64,000 bases of DNA from CAWBQO01 sp963790965 (GTDB lineage: Bacteria; Bacteroidota; Rhodothermia; Rhodothermales; DASSAV01): positions 930,001-994,000 of the forward strand of contig CAWBQO010000003.1 of the NCBI GenBank assembly GCA_963790965.1. The letters are read 5' to 3'. A program made the position numbers and the translations under genes. The notes under the pieces are model-generated. The model saw only the letters and a program-made list of their open reading frames with translations. It searched no databases and was not told where the DNA came from. Shown one piece after another: positions 52,945 through 61,466 of this stretch (position 1 is the first letter of the stretch; every line of letters starts with the position of its first letter).

Positions 52945-53421
52945 ATGTCGGGAAAAAAGTTCACGTTTCCGCTCGATAGCGTCTTGAGGCTCCGCCGCCA
53001 CGAGACCGAAGAAGCCCGCCAGGCGCTTGCCACCGTTGCACAGAGCCGCGCCGAATTGGAAGAACGCCTCGAAGAAGCGCGGCTGCGTCTATTGGACATT
53101 GCCTCGTCCGTGCCCGGCGGCTCCACGGGAGCGATGAAAATGCGGCAGTTTGATGCTTTCCGCCGAGATGCGCAGCGCGCGCTGACCGAAACCGAACGCG
53201 CACTGGCGGCGAAACGGAAGGCCGAAGACGACGCGCGCGGGCACCTGATCGTGCGGCGCGGCGAAGAGGAAGTGCTGAACAAACTCCGCGAGCAGCAGCA
53301 GGCCGCGCACGTCTCTGAGCAGCAACACGCTGAGGGGGCCTTTCTGGACGAGCAGGCTGTCGCCGGCTTCTTCCGCAAGCCCGGCCGGGAGAATGCAAAC
53401 TCATTCCACCCGCTTTCTTAA
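52945..53421 (+). CDS. fliJ: Flagellar export protein FliJ
   Basis: 158 residues, a single long coiled coil: FPLDSVLRLRRHETEEARQALATVAQSRAELEERLEEARLRLLD, typical of FliJ (FxLdxvLrlr). It forms the stalk that links FliI to FlhA. Position after fliI supports it. Confidence 0.88.
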   Translation: MSGKKFTFPLDSVLRLRRHETEEARQALATVAQSRAELEERLEEARLRLLDIASSVPGGSTGAMKMRQFDAFRRDAQRALTETERALAAKRKAEDDARGHLIVRRGEEEVLNKLREQQQAAHVSEQQHAEGAFLDEQAVAGFFRKPGRENANSFHPLS

Positions 53422-53456
53422 GGCAGTCGTTTGTCCGCGACAGGTACCCTACCACA

Positions 53457-54161
53457 GTGGAAAAGAAGAAGTACATACTGGCTGCAGCTATCGGGATCGT
53501 CTCCTTCATTGTGGGGGCGGCCGGACTGTATTTTGCCATGCCTTCCATCAACCCGGACCGGGCAGACGCGGCGCGGGTGCGTCTCGACAGCCTCGCCGCC
53601 GTCGATTCGAGTTCCGTTCGTGACGCCGGCGAGTTCGTGCCCGGCGACTCGGCGGGCAGCGCGCTGCAGTTTTCCGTTCTCGATAGCGCGACTCTCCACC
53701 TGCCGATGGACTCCGTTCGCGTGATGGCCGAGCGCGCAGATACGATGCGATCGTACTACCAGAGCAGGCTGATTGCCGTGCTGACGGACAGCCTCAATCG
53801 CACCTCGCTCCGACTCTCTGAGGCGACGCTTCAGAAAGCCGCGTTGGAAAAGCAGGCCGAGGTGCTCCAGGAACGACTCACGGCCAAAGGCGTGCAGCGG
53901 GTCGACGCCGCGGGGATGAGCAGTACGCTTTCGAAGTTAGAAGACAAAGAGCTTCGGCCGGTGTTGCAGAACATGGAGGAAACCGTTCTCGAGCAGATTT
54001 ACCTAAGCTCATCGAGCCGGAACCAGTCGAGGCTGCTGAAAGCCCTCAACCCGGAGCGCGCGGCCGGCCTTGTCCAGCGCCTCATGCGCGGAGACCCCGC
54101 CCGCAATGGCCAGGCGACCGCTGCCGGCACCGTTAAAACCGCTGCCGGCGAGGGCACCTGA
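53457..54161 (+). CDS. MotE/MgtE-N-like flagellar membrane protein
   Basis: 234 residues, GTG start. One membrane helix (YILAAAIGIVSFIVGAAGLYFAM), then a long coiled coil (LRLSEATLQKAALEKQAEVLQERLTAKG), then a small helical domain (SSTLSKLEDKELRPVLQNMEETVLEQIYLSSSSRNQSRLLKALNPERAAGLVQRLM) like the MgtE-N/MotE module. The MotE-type protein in other flagellar operons acts as a stator chaperone or FliG-related factor; the same role here is inferred. It ends 4 bases before fliK. Confidence 0.7.
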   Translation: MEKKKYILAAAIGIVSFIVGAAGLYFAMPSINPDRADAARVRLDSLAAVDSSSVRDAGEFVPGDSAGSALQFSVLDSATLHLPMDSVRVMAERADTMRSYYQSRLIAVLTDSLNRTSLRLSEATLQKAALEKQAEVLQERLTAKGVQRVDAAGMSSTLSKLEDKELRPVLQNMEETVLEQIYLSSSSRNQSRLLKALNPERAAGLVQRLMRGDPARNGQATAAGTVKTAAGEGT

Positions 54162-54165
54162 TAGG

Positions 54166-56823
54166 ATGACAGACCTCCTGCCCCTCGCCTTTTCGAGCCG
54201 TGTGGAGCGGGCCGCCGCCGCCACCGAGGCCCCCGCCGCCTTAGACGCTCCCGCCGACGCCGCGATCTTCGCCTCCTTGCTCGGAGCGGCGCAGATGGCC
54301 CTGCAGGCTCCCCCGGCGTTGGCACCGGTGCCGGAAGAAGCCGCCACCGCCACGCCTGTGCTCCAGGAGCGAGGTTCGGCTGCTGACACAGACGTACCCG
54401 GCAGTCTCGAGGAAGAAGCCTCCGCCGATAAACAACCCGTCGCACTTGAAGAACCGGCTCCCTGTCCAAGCTTCGGGGCGGACGAGGATCAACCCATGGC
54501 CACCCGTGCCGAGACGCAGCCCGAAGCCTTCCGCGCAGAGGACAGCGATTCGCGCCCGATGCAGGTCGAGACGCGAGAGGTTGCGCTCGAAAAGGAGCAT
54601 GCTGCCGTGCCGGTTAACCGAACCGCCCCAACTCACGCTGTTGATCGAGCGGCCCCGCAAGAGCGCGCGACCGTGCAGCCGGTTCATTCGGCGGCGGGCG
54701 AAAAGCCGGCGGCGGCAAGCGCGCAAGGTTCTCCGTCGGCGCAGTCACCGATCCGTTCCCCCCAGTTCGAAGGGCCGCCCACCGCTCCCCAGGCGCGGCA
54801 GGCAGCCGGCGAAGTTACAGCCGCAGATGGCACCGCGGGCGAAAAGCAAACCCCAGTTGTGGCGGACGAGGATCAACCCATGGCCACCCGTGCCGAGACG
54901 CAGCCCGAAGCCTTCCGCGCAGAGGACAGCGATTCGCGCCAGATGCAGGTCGAGACGAGAAAGGTTGCGCTCGAAACGGTGGACTTGACCGTGCCGGCTA
55001 ACCGAACCGCCGCAACTCACGCTGTTGATCGAGCGGCCCCGCAAGAGCGCGCGACCGTGCAGCCGGTTCATTCGGCGTCGGGCGAAAAGCCAGCGGCGGC
55101 AAGCGCGCAAGGTTCTCTGTCGGCGCAGTCACCGATCCGTTCCCCCCAGTTCGAAGGGCCGCCCACCGCTCCCCAGGCGCGGCAGGCAGCCGGCATAGTA
55201 ACAGCCGCGGATGGCGCTGCGGGCGGTAAGAAAACCCCAGTTGTGGCTGAAGAATCGGCGAACGTGGCCACCCCGATGCCAACGACGACATCCGGGCCGG
55301 TGCCGAGATATTCGCGCGCGCCTGAGGCGGGTGAACGAGCAAGTGAGGCGCAAGCGGCGTCACACCCGTTCGCCCGATCCGCCGCACCTCTGAAGGCAGC
55401 CAAGATTCCGTCGCCGACGGCAGCAGGAGTTGCGCCGCTTGCCGGGGACAAACCGGCCGCCCGGCTTTCCGAGACAGCCGCTGCCGAAGCAGAAGCGACG
55501 CCGACGCTGCAGGCGGCGGAGCCGTCTCCGGGCGAGGTCGCACCCGCGCAGAAGGAGGCGAAGGCACAGACCTTTCCGGACGCTCCCTCTATACTTGCCG
55601 CTTCGGACCGTGATCTACCCCCCGGGGAAGCGGACAGATCGCTGCGTGCGGATTCTGTCTTGTCGGACAGCGATACCACCCTCGGCCCCCGGTCCACGAC
55701 CTTTCGCACGACAACCACGCACCCTGCTTCCGATCTTCCGAAGTTACCGGCGGCACCAGATGCAGCGAAGGCGGCGGAGGCTACATCGCTTGTGTCCCCC
55801 ACGATTGATCAACACGCGGCAGCTGCGCCGCCGGCCGCTCCCCACCATTCGCCTAATGGAACGAACGTACCGGATTCAATCGCGCCCGCCACTTGCGGCG
55901 TAGTTGACACGGCAGCCGAACAGCCCGGACTCGCGTCGGGCGTTTCAACGCGGCGGGCTAAAGAGGACGCGACCGCGAAGGATCGCATGGTAGAAGAGGA
56001 GACGGGAACGGACGACCATTTCATTGCGGCCGACGAAGCGGACACGACCATAAAATCTACTGAGCGAAAAGGCATCGTTCGGCAGCAGGCGCATACGGAC
56101 GAGTCTGCCCGTGCCACCGGCAATTCGGCTCGGCCTGCCGCAAGTCCTTTGGCCCTTGAAGTTGAAGAAGCGGTGGCCGGCAAGCGCCCTGACCAGGCCA
56201 ATCAGGTGAACGCAGGCGGGCAGAAGCAAATCGGCGCGACCGAAGACGCACCCGGCTCCGCAGTTGATCGTGTTGGTTCGGAAGCTCTTTCCGATTGGAC
56301 GGCAGATGCTTCTGCTTACTCCGCGACGGACGAGGCGGCACCTCCGCACGAAGTCGCTTCCGGGCACGATCTGAAGCCTTCCGCGGCGCATCTGGAGCCT
56401 GCCGCGCGTGTAGCTGCGGAAGCCGCGTGGGTCCGTTCCATGATCGCGAGAAACAGGCACAGCGTTGGCATGGCCGATGGCTGGAATGTGTTTGAAATGA
56501 AAATGGACGAAGGCGGCTCATCCGTTACGGTGAAGTCGAAGCGAACGGAGGAGCGCGTGAGCGTCTCCGTAAGCTTCAGCGATCCGAACCTGCGCGCGCT
56601 CGTGCAATCGGACGCAAACAAGATCGAAGAAATGCTGGCCGCTCGCTACGATTCTGCCGTTGATCTCTCCTTCAGTTCTGATGGTGGCAGCGCCGAGCGC
56701 GGGCACCAGCAGGAAGCGGCAGGAGCCGGACCGACGCAACATAAGTCGCAGAAGCGTCCGGCGCTCTCTTCGCCATCCCCGCGAACGACGCGTTCGCGCA
56801 GCCGGCACGACTGGATCGGCTGA
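54166..56823 (+). CDS. fliK: Flagellar hook-length control protein FliK, with internal tandem duplication
   Basis: 885 residues (about double E. coli FliK, 405). The start ATG at 54166 follows the previous stop closely. The N-terminal 700 residues are Ala/Pro/Glu-rich and disordered-looking, as expected for the ruler part. The last 100 residues (NVFEMKMDEGGSSVTVKSKRTEERVSVSVSFSDPNLRALVQSDANKIEEML) form the Flg_hook-type switch domain. Residues 106-233 are repeated at 234-361 (384 bases, exactly in frame, about 95 percent identical by eye), a recent duplication. FliK measures the hook and switches export from hook to filament proteins. Confidence 0.88.
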   Translation: MTDLLPLAFSSRVERAAAATEAPAALDAPADAAIFASLLGAAQMALQAPPALAPVPEEAATATPVLQERGSAADTDVPGSLEEEASADKQPVALEEPAPCPSFGADEDQPMATRAETQPEAFRAEDSDSRPMQVETREVALEKEHAAVPVNRTAPTHAVDRAAPQERATVQPVHSAAGEKPAAASAQGSPSAQSPIRSPQFEGPPTAPQARQAAGEVTAADGTAGEKQTPVVADEDQPMATRAETQPEAFRAEDSDSRQMQVETRKVALETVDLTVPANRTAATHAVDRAAPQERATVQPVHSASGEKPAAASAQGSLSAQSPIRSPQFEGPPTAPQARQAAGIVTAADGAAGGKKTPVVAEESANVATPMPTTTSGPVPRYSRAPEAGERASEAQAASHPFARSAAPLKAAKIPSPTAAGVAPLAGDKPAARLSETAAAEAEATPTLQAAEPSPGEVAPAQKEAKAQTFPDAPSILAASDRDLPPGEADRSLRADSVLSDSDTTLGPRSTTFRTTTTHPASDLPKLPAAPDAAKAAEATSLVSPTIDQHAAAAPPAAPHHSPNGTNVPDSIAPATCGVVDTAAEQPGLASGVSTRRAKEDATAKDRMVEEETGTDDHFIAADEADTTIKSTERKGIVRQQAHTDESARATGNSARPAASPLALEVEEAVAGKRPDQANQVNAGGQKQIGATEDAPGSAVDRVGSEALSDWTADASAYSATDEAAPPHEVASGHDLKPSAAHLEPAARVAAEAAWVRSMIARNRHSVGMADGWNVFEMKMDEGGSSVTVKSKRTEERVSVSVSFSDPNLRALVQSDANKIEEMLAARYDSAVDLSFSSDGGSAERGHQQEAAGAGPTQHKSQKRPALSSPSPRTTRSRSRHDWIG
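54481..55248 (+). repeat. In-frame 384-bp tandem duplication in fliK
   Basis: Copy 1 is 54481-54864, copy 2 is 54865-55248. They share GAGGATCAACCCATGGCCAC and later phrases at exactly 384-base spacing, with scattered substitutions. The length is a multiple of three, so the frame is kept. Confidence 0.92.
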
Positions 56824-56856
56824 GCCGGTTTAACAACAATAGCAGATGCCACGCGC

Positions 56857-57540
56857 ATGATCAACGGCGTTAACACAGACACGGCGGCCGCAAGCGCCGC
56901 AGGGAGCCTTACCGGCACCGGTAAGAGCGGGGCCATGGGAAAAGACGAGTTTCTTCGTCTCCTCGTGACGCAGCTTTCGAACCAGGACCCGCTCAATCCC
57001 TTGCAGGGCCACGAGTTTGCCGCTCAGCTTGCGCAGTTCTCCTCGGTCGAGCAGCTCGTGAACATAGAAGCGCGGCTTGGCGAGGCGTCTGAAATGAACG
57101 GCCTTGTCGCCGCGAACGTCAACAACGGCGTGGCAGCCGGACTCATCGGCAAGCAAATTGAAGCAAACGGCAACGTCGTCGGGCTTTCAGGCGAAGGCGG
57201 CGCGAGCTTCGACCTCAACCTGGAGTCAGCCGCCGCCGACGTAAAGATCACCATCCGCAACGAAGCCGGCGATCCCGTGCAAACGCTCGATCTGGGAGCC
57301 GTCGGCAAGGGCACGCGCAACATGTCCTGGAACGGTGACGGCCAGAACGGCTGGCGAATGCCGACAGGCAACTACACGGTCGAAGTACAGGCTACCGACC
57401 AGGCGGGCGACACGGTGGGGTCGCTAACCTCCATCCACGGCAAAGTTGACCGCGTTACGTTCGGAGCAAACGGCATTCAGCTCTGGATCGGCAACAATCC
57501 CGTCTCCATGGCTGCCGTCCAGTCCGTCGGAGCCGAATAG
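56857..57540 (+). CDS. flgD: Flagellar hook assembly scaffold protein FlgD
   Basis: 227 residues. MGKDEFLRLLVTQLSNQDPLNPLQGHEFAAQLAQFSSVEQL is the FlgD signature. The C-terminal half (ITIRNEAGDPVQTLDLGAVGKG, WRMPTGNYTVEVQA) is the FlgD Ig/Tudor-like domain. It caps the growing hook. Confidence 0.96.
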   Translation: MINGVNTDTAAASAAGSLTGTGKSGAMGKDEFLRLLVTQLSNQDPLNPLQGHEFAAQLAQFSSVEQLVNIEARLGEASEMNGLVAANVNNGVAAGLIGKQIEANGNVVGLSGEGGASFDLNLESAAADVKITIRNEAGDPVQTLDLGAVGKGTRNMSWNGDGQNGWRMPTGNYTVEVQATDQAGDTVGSLTSIHGKVDRVTFGANGIQLWIGNNPVSMAAVQSVGAE

Positions 57541-57608
57541 AAAGACCCGGGCCGGGTCGCGGCTCGATCAATACACACGCACACCTTATCCCTTAACCGA
57601 GAAGAATC

Positions 57609-58853
57609 ATGATCCGTTCGCTTCGCACCGGCGTCAGTGGCCTCAAGAGCAACCAGACGCGCATGGACGTTGTCGGCAACAACATCGCCAACGTAAACAC
57701 GGTCGGCTTCAAGCGCAGCCGCGTCGCTTTTAACGAAGTCCTGGGCCAGCAAATGCTCGGCGTGGGGCGTACTGCGGGAGGCAGTGGCATCAACCCCTCC
57801 TTCGTCGGACTCGGCGTCTCCGTCGGTTCCGTGGACAAAAACTGGGGCCAGGGCGCGCTTGAATACACGGGCGTCAAGACCGACTTTGCGCTCTCGGGCG
57901 ACGGCTTCTTCCTCGCCAGCGATGGCGACCGGACGATGCTGACCCGCGCGGGCAACTTTACCTTCAACCGCGAAGGAGAACTGTCCACGTCCACCGGTCT
58001 CAAAGTTCAAGGCTGGAAGTTTGATCAGTTGACGGGCGAAATCGGAGCGGGCGCGCCGGCCAACATCCAGGTAAACTTTAACGCGCAGGCTCCGGCGAAG
58101 CTGTCGACGGAAGCTTCGATCGTCGGCAACCTGTCCAGCGGCACGGAGGCGGGATCAGGAACGACGCTCACGAAGGCCTTCTACGACGATCAGGGCAACG
58201 CGCACACCGCCGTCATTCGCCTGACGAAGGATCCGAACGCAGCGAACACGTGGACGACCGAGATCACGTATTCCGGCGATCTCACGCCGCCGCCTTTTAC
58301 GCCTCCGGCCAATGGCTCGCTCGTCTTCAAGTCGGATGGCTCGATCGATGAAGCCAATTCGAACGTGGGTGCGCTGCAGTGGAACGACAGTTATTCCATC
58401 AATCCGGGGCAGTCGCTTGCCTTCGACTTCACCGGACTGACGCAGAACAACGGTTCGACGACAGCCGTTGTCGGCGACCAGGACGGTTATCCGTCCGGAT
58501 CGCTCTCCGACTGGTCCATCGATGCCGACGGCGTGCTCAAGCTCAACTTTACCAACGGCGAACAGCAGAAGCTCTTTCAGCTTGCCATCGGGCAGGTTAA
58601 CAACGCCAACGGCCTTGAGCAACAGGGCGACAACTTCTACTCGACGACCTCCGCTTCAGGCGACCTCATGGTTGGCCGCGCAGGGCGCGACCTTCGCACC
58701 TCCGTGGTAGCCGGCACCGTCGAAATGAGCAATGTCGATCTCGCAACGGAGTTCACCGACATGATTGTGGCGCAGCGCGGCTATCAGGCCTCGGCGCGCA
58801 TCATCACCACTTCGGACGAACTGCTTCAGGAGACGGTGCAGCTCAAGCGGTAA
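57609..58853 (+). CDS. flgE: Flagellar hook protein FlgE
   Basis: 414 residues. The N-terminus IRSLRTGVSGLKSNQTRMDVVGNNIANVNTVGFKRSRVAFNEVL and C-terminus VEMSNVDLATEFTDMIVAQRGYQASARIITTSDELLQETVQLKR are canonical. It polymerises into the hook. A strong terminator follows, so it ends the flgB-flgE run. A small perfect hairpin (GACCCGGGCCGGGTC) precedes it. Confidence 0.96.
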   Translation: MIRSLRTGVSGLKSNQTRMDVVGNNIANVNTVGFKRSRVAFNEVLGQQMLGVGRTAGGSGINPSFVGLGVSVGSVDKNWGQGALEYTGVKTDFALSGDGFFLASDGDRTMLTRAGNFTFNREGELSTSTGLKVQGWKFDQLTGEIGAGAPANIQVNFNAQAPAKLSTEASIVGNLSSGTEAGSGTTLTKAFYDDQGNAHTAVIRLTKDPNAANTWTTEITYSGDLTPPPFTPPANGSLVFKSDGSIDEANSNVGALQWNDSYSINPGQSLAFDFTGLTQNNGSTTAVVGDQDGYPSGSLSDWSIDADGVLKLNFTNGEQQKLFQLAIGQVNNANGLEQQGDNFYSTTSASGDLMVGRAGRDLRTSVVAGTVEMSNVDLATEFTDMIVAQRGYQASARIITTSDELLQETVQLKR

Positions 58854-58876
58854 TCTCGGCCGCCACTCCCCTCGAC

Positions 58877-58918
58877 AAAACGCTCCGCGAACCACCTTTG
58901 GCGCGCGGAGCGTTTTGC
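58877..58918 (+). terminator. Terminator after flgE
   Basis: AAAACGCTCCGCG (58877-58889) pairs perfectly with CGCGGAGCGTTTT (58904-58916). It lies 24 bases after the flgE stop. Confidence 0.88.
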
Positions 58919-58952
58919 ATACGTTCTCCTCCAAACTCATCCCCTCGGCGGG

Positions 58953-58979
58953 TTAAAGCGAGAGAAAACGGGCCGATAC
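58953..58979 (+). promoter_or_regulatory. Sigma-28 promoter for the cheR-cheY-cheZ group
   Basis: TTAAA, 14 bases, then GCCGATAC, the same layout as the fliS and flgM sites. It is 62 bases before the cheR ATG, just after the flgE terminator, so chemotaxis genes should be expressed late. Confidence 0.7.
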
Positions 58980-59041
58980 AAAGAGCGTCGGCACCGCCCC
59001 AAGCGGTGTGCTTCAGACGTTCTCCACGCCGCCGCACTCCC

Positions 59042-59926
59042 ATGCAAGCCCTACTCGACCCGATACAACTGAGTCCGACCCGCGGAACGGAACCGCTACT
59101 GAGCGACCGATCCTTCGAGCGGCTGCGGGATTTCATCTACGAGCGGACCGGCATCTATTTTCACGACACGAAGCGTTACCTGCTCGAAAGCCGAATCAGC
59201 CGGCGCGTGATGGCACTCGGGCTACGCAGCGCTGCCGAGTATGCGGACGCCCTTGGCGGGTCGGCCCCGCCGGCAGAACTTGCGCGCTTCATCAACGACG
59301 TTACGGTCAACGAGACCTATTTCTACCGCCATCCGCCGCATCTGGAGGCGCTCGAGTCCACGATCCTTGCCCAGAGGGCGCGGGCGCGCGAGCGGGATCG
59401 TAGCCGCCGCGTCCGCTTCTGGAGCGCCGCCTCCTCGACGGGAGACGAAGCGTACACCCTTGCGATCCATCTGGAAGAAAACGCGAAAAGGCGCTTTGCC
59501 GGTCTGCAGTTCGAGATCGTCGGCAGTGACCTCAACACGGAAGTCGTGGACCGCGCCAGGGAGGCAATCTTTTCAGAATACGCAGTTAAGAATGTGCCGC
59601 CTGCGATTTTGGCGCATCATTTTGCGCCTGAGAACGGCCGCTACCGATTGAGCAGAGCCATTGCGGATCGCGTTTCCTTTCGCGCGCTGAACCTGACCGA
59701 TGCAGCAGCCACGGCGTCCATGCGGGACTTCGACGTGGTTTACTGCGCCAACGTGCTCATCTATTTCGATGTAGACAGCAAGCGCAAGGTTGTGGCCGCG
59801 CTGAGCAAGAGCCTTGCGCCCGGCGGCTACCTCTTCCTCGGGCTTTCCGAAAACCTGTTCGGAGTAAGCCACGGCCTGACTCCCGTGCGGTTCGCAAACT
59901 GCATGGCGTACCGCAAGGACGTTTAG
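59042..59926 (+). CDS. cheR: Chemotaxis protein methyltransferase CheR
   Basis: 294 residues from ATG 59042; the longer frame would include the sigma-28 promoter. The N-terminal CheR domain is FERLRDFIYERTGIYFHDTKRYLLESRISRRVMALGL with INDVTVNETYFYRH. The SAM-binding part is VRFWSAASSTGDEAYTLAIHL (usual form WSAGCSTGEEPYS; here the Cys and Pro are changed) and FDVVYCANVLIYFD. It methylates chemoreceptors using SAM. No receptor genes are in the window. Confidence 0.93.
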   Translation: MQALLDPIQLSPTRGTEPLLSDRSFERLRDFIYERTGIYFHDTKRYLLESRISRRVMALGLRSAAEYADALGGSAPPAELARFINDVTVNETYFYRHPPHLEALESTILAQRARARERDRSRRVRFWSAASSTGDEAYTLAIHLEENAKRRFAGLQFEIVGSDLNTEVVDRAREAIFSEYAVKNVPPAILAHHFAPENGRYRLSRAIADRVSFRALNLTDAAATASMRDFDVVYCANVLIYFDVDSKRKVVAALSKSLAPGGYLFLGLSENLFGVSHGLTPVRFANCMAYRKDV

Positions 59927-59990
59927 TTGCCATAACAAACAAGTACATAGACCTTTAACTTATCCCACCTCATCTCGCAAGATAATTATC

Positions 59991-60359
59991 ATGAAGTTTC
60001 TCGTTGTAGATGATTCCCCGACCATGCGGCGGATCGTCGGAAATGCGCTTCGGGAGATCGGCTACCCCGACTTTGTCGAGGCCGAAGACGGTGCCGACGC
60101 CCTTAAAAAGCTCTCGAGCGGTGGCGTCGACTTTGTCGTTACCGACTGGAATATGCCCAACCTGAGCGGCCTCGATCTAACCCGTGCCATCCGTGCTCAT
60201 CCCGAGATGGGCGAGATGCCCGTGCTCATGATCACGACGAAAGGGATGCGGGACGACGTGCTCGAAGCCATGCAGGCCCGCGTGAGCAACTATGTAGTCA
60301 AACCGTTCACACCGGAGGTGCTGCGGGAGAAGATCGACCTCATCCTCAAGACCACCTAA
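59991..60359 (+). CDS. cheY: Chemotaxis response regulator CheY
   Basis: 122 residues, a single receiver. Acidic pair Asp7/Asp8, phosphoacceptor Asp52 in VVTDWNMPNLSG, Thr in LMITTKG and Lys in VVKPFTPE, all as in CheY. When phosphorylated it should bind the motor switch. It is followed by cheZ 20 bases later. Confidence 0.94.
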   Translation: MKFLVVDDSPTMRRIVGNALREIGYPDFVEAEDGADALKKLSSGGVDFVVTDWNMPNLSGLDLTRAIRAHPEMGEMPVLMITTKGMRDDVLEAMQARVSNYVVKPFTPEVLREKIDLILKTT

Positions 60360-60379
60360 ACGCCGGCAGACCATCCGCT

Positions 60380-61309
60380 ATGAAACCTTCGCAAATCGGC
60401 CTGCTGCTCGAGCGCACCACCGAACTCAAACACCTGTTCCTCGTAGGGCAGCGTGCAATACCGTTCCTCGAAGAGGTATTCTCGTTTCTCAGCGAAATCT
60501 CGCCGTTGATGAACGAGATCGATGCGTCGCTGCGGGACACGACGTCCAAGATGCCGCACGCCAGCAACCAGATCTTCAACGTTTCGCAGGCGACGGAACT
60601 GGCAACGACGGAGATCCTCGATCTCGTCGACGCTGCGCTCCGGAGCTTGAGCGTGCTTCAGGAGGACGTATTGCGCCACGCCGCCGACGAGGCCGAAGGC
60701 GCGCAGGTCGGACAGGCGCTTCTCCCGGAACTCGCCGCCGCCCTTGCGGGCCGGCAGGACGATCTGCTGGCAAGGACAGAGGCATGTTTTCAGGAGGCTC
60801 AGCGCGTGCGCGGCGAGCAGGCCCTCGTGCGCGCCCGAAGCACGGATGAAATGCACATCGTGCGCCGCCGCCTGAACGAAATCATGCTTGCGCTGCAGGT
60901 TCAGGACATTACGTCGCAGCAACTTGCTGCGGTGAATCACCTGATCGAATCGGTGCGGGCGCGCATGGCGCTGCTTACGAGCAGACTCTCTTCCGAAGCG
61001 GAGACATCCGACGCGGCCTCGGCGTTCGGAGACGACACCATGACGTTCAATCCGGCCGCACGGTTCACGCCGACGGGTTCGCACCAGAACGTCGCGGATG
61101 AGGCGATGCAAGGCTTCCTCGGCGCCAGCGACGGCTCCTCCGCATTGATCGAAGAGCCGGCGGCCCCGGAAGAGCTTCAGCCGAATGCAGAGCGCGACAT
61201 TCCCACATCGGAGGAACAAGCCGCGGCCTCTGGCGACGGGGCAACGGACAAAGGCCCCGCTTCTCAAGAAGAGATCGACGCGCTCTTCCGCAGCGCGTTT
61301 GGCGGCTGA
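60380..61309 (+). CDS. cheZ: CheZ-family CheY-P phosphatase with FliM-like C-terminal tail
   Basis: 309 residues, longer than E. coli CheZ (214). The long helical hairpin is followed by the catalytic segment LALQVQDITSQQLAAVNHLI, where Asp176 and Gln180 keep the D-x3-Q spacing of E. coli Asp143/Gln147. After a disordered linker the protein ends SQEEIDALFRSAFGG. E. coli CheZ also ends in a CheY-binding peptide, but this one resembles the FliM N-terminal motif (LSQDEIDALL). It should remove phosphate from CheY-P. The position after cheY agrees. Confidence 0.88.
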   Translation: MKPSQIGLLLERTTELKHLFLVGQRAIPFLEEVFSFLSEISPLMNEIDASLRDTTSKMPHASNQIFNVSQATELATTEILDLVDAALRSLSVLQEDVLRHAADEAEGAQVGQALLPELAAALAGRQDDLLARTEACFQEAQRVRGEQALVRARSTDEMHIVRRRLNEIMLALQVQDITSQQLAAVNHLIESVRARMALLTSRLSSEAETSDAASAFGDDTMTFNPAARFTPTGSHQNVADEAMQGFLGASDGSSALIEEPAAPEELQPNAERDIPTSEEQAAASGDGATDKGPASQEEIDALFRSAFGG

Positions 61310-61466
61310 GCAAAGGCTACGGTTGCAAGGCGCAGCGGAGAGGGCATGGCAGATTCTTTTGCTTGGTGCAAGCATGAGATACCCGCCCGGCGCGCGGGAT
61401 AACGTTCAGCGGTCGTATTTTGGGCGTGCCTTCTCCTGTCGCACCCGCAACAGCAACCCCCGCCTT

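Noticed and set aside
54070..54165. Upstream start for fliK at 54070
   Set aside because: Overlaps the motE-like gene by about 90 bases with unconserved sequence; 54166 follows that gene's stop.
61347..61363. Sigma-54-like sequence TGGCAGATTCTTTTGCTT before the degenerate regulator
   Set aside because: GG and GC are 11 bases apart; sigma-54 needs 10, so it was not listed as a promoter.
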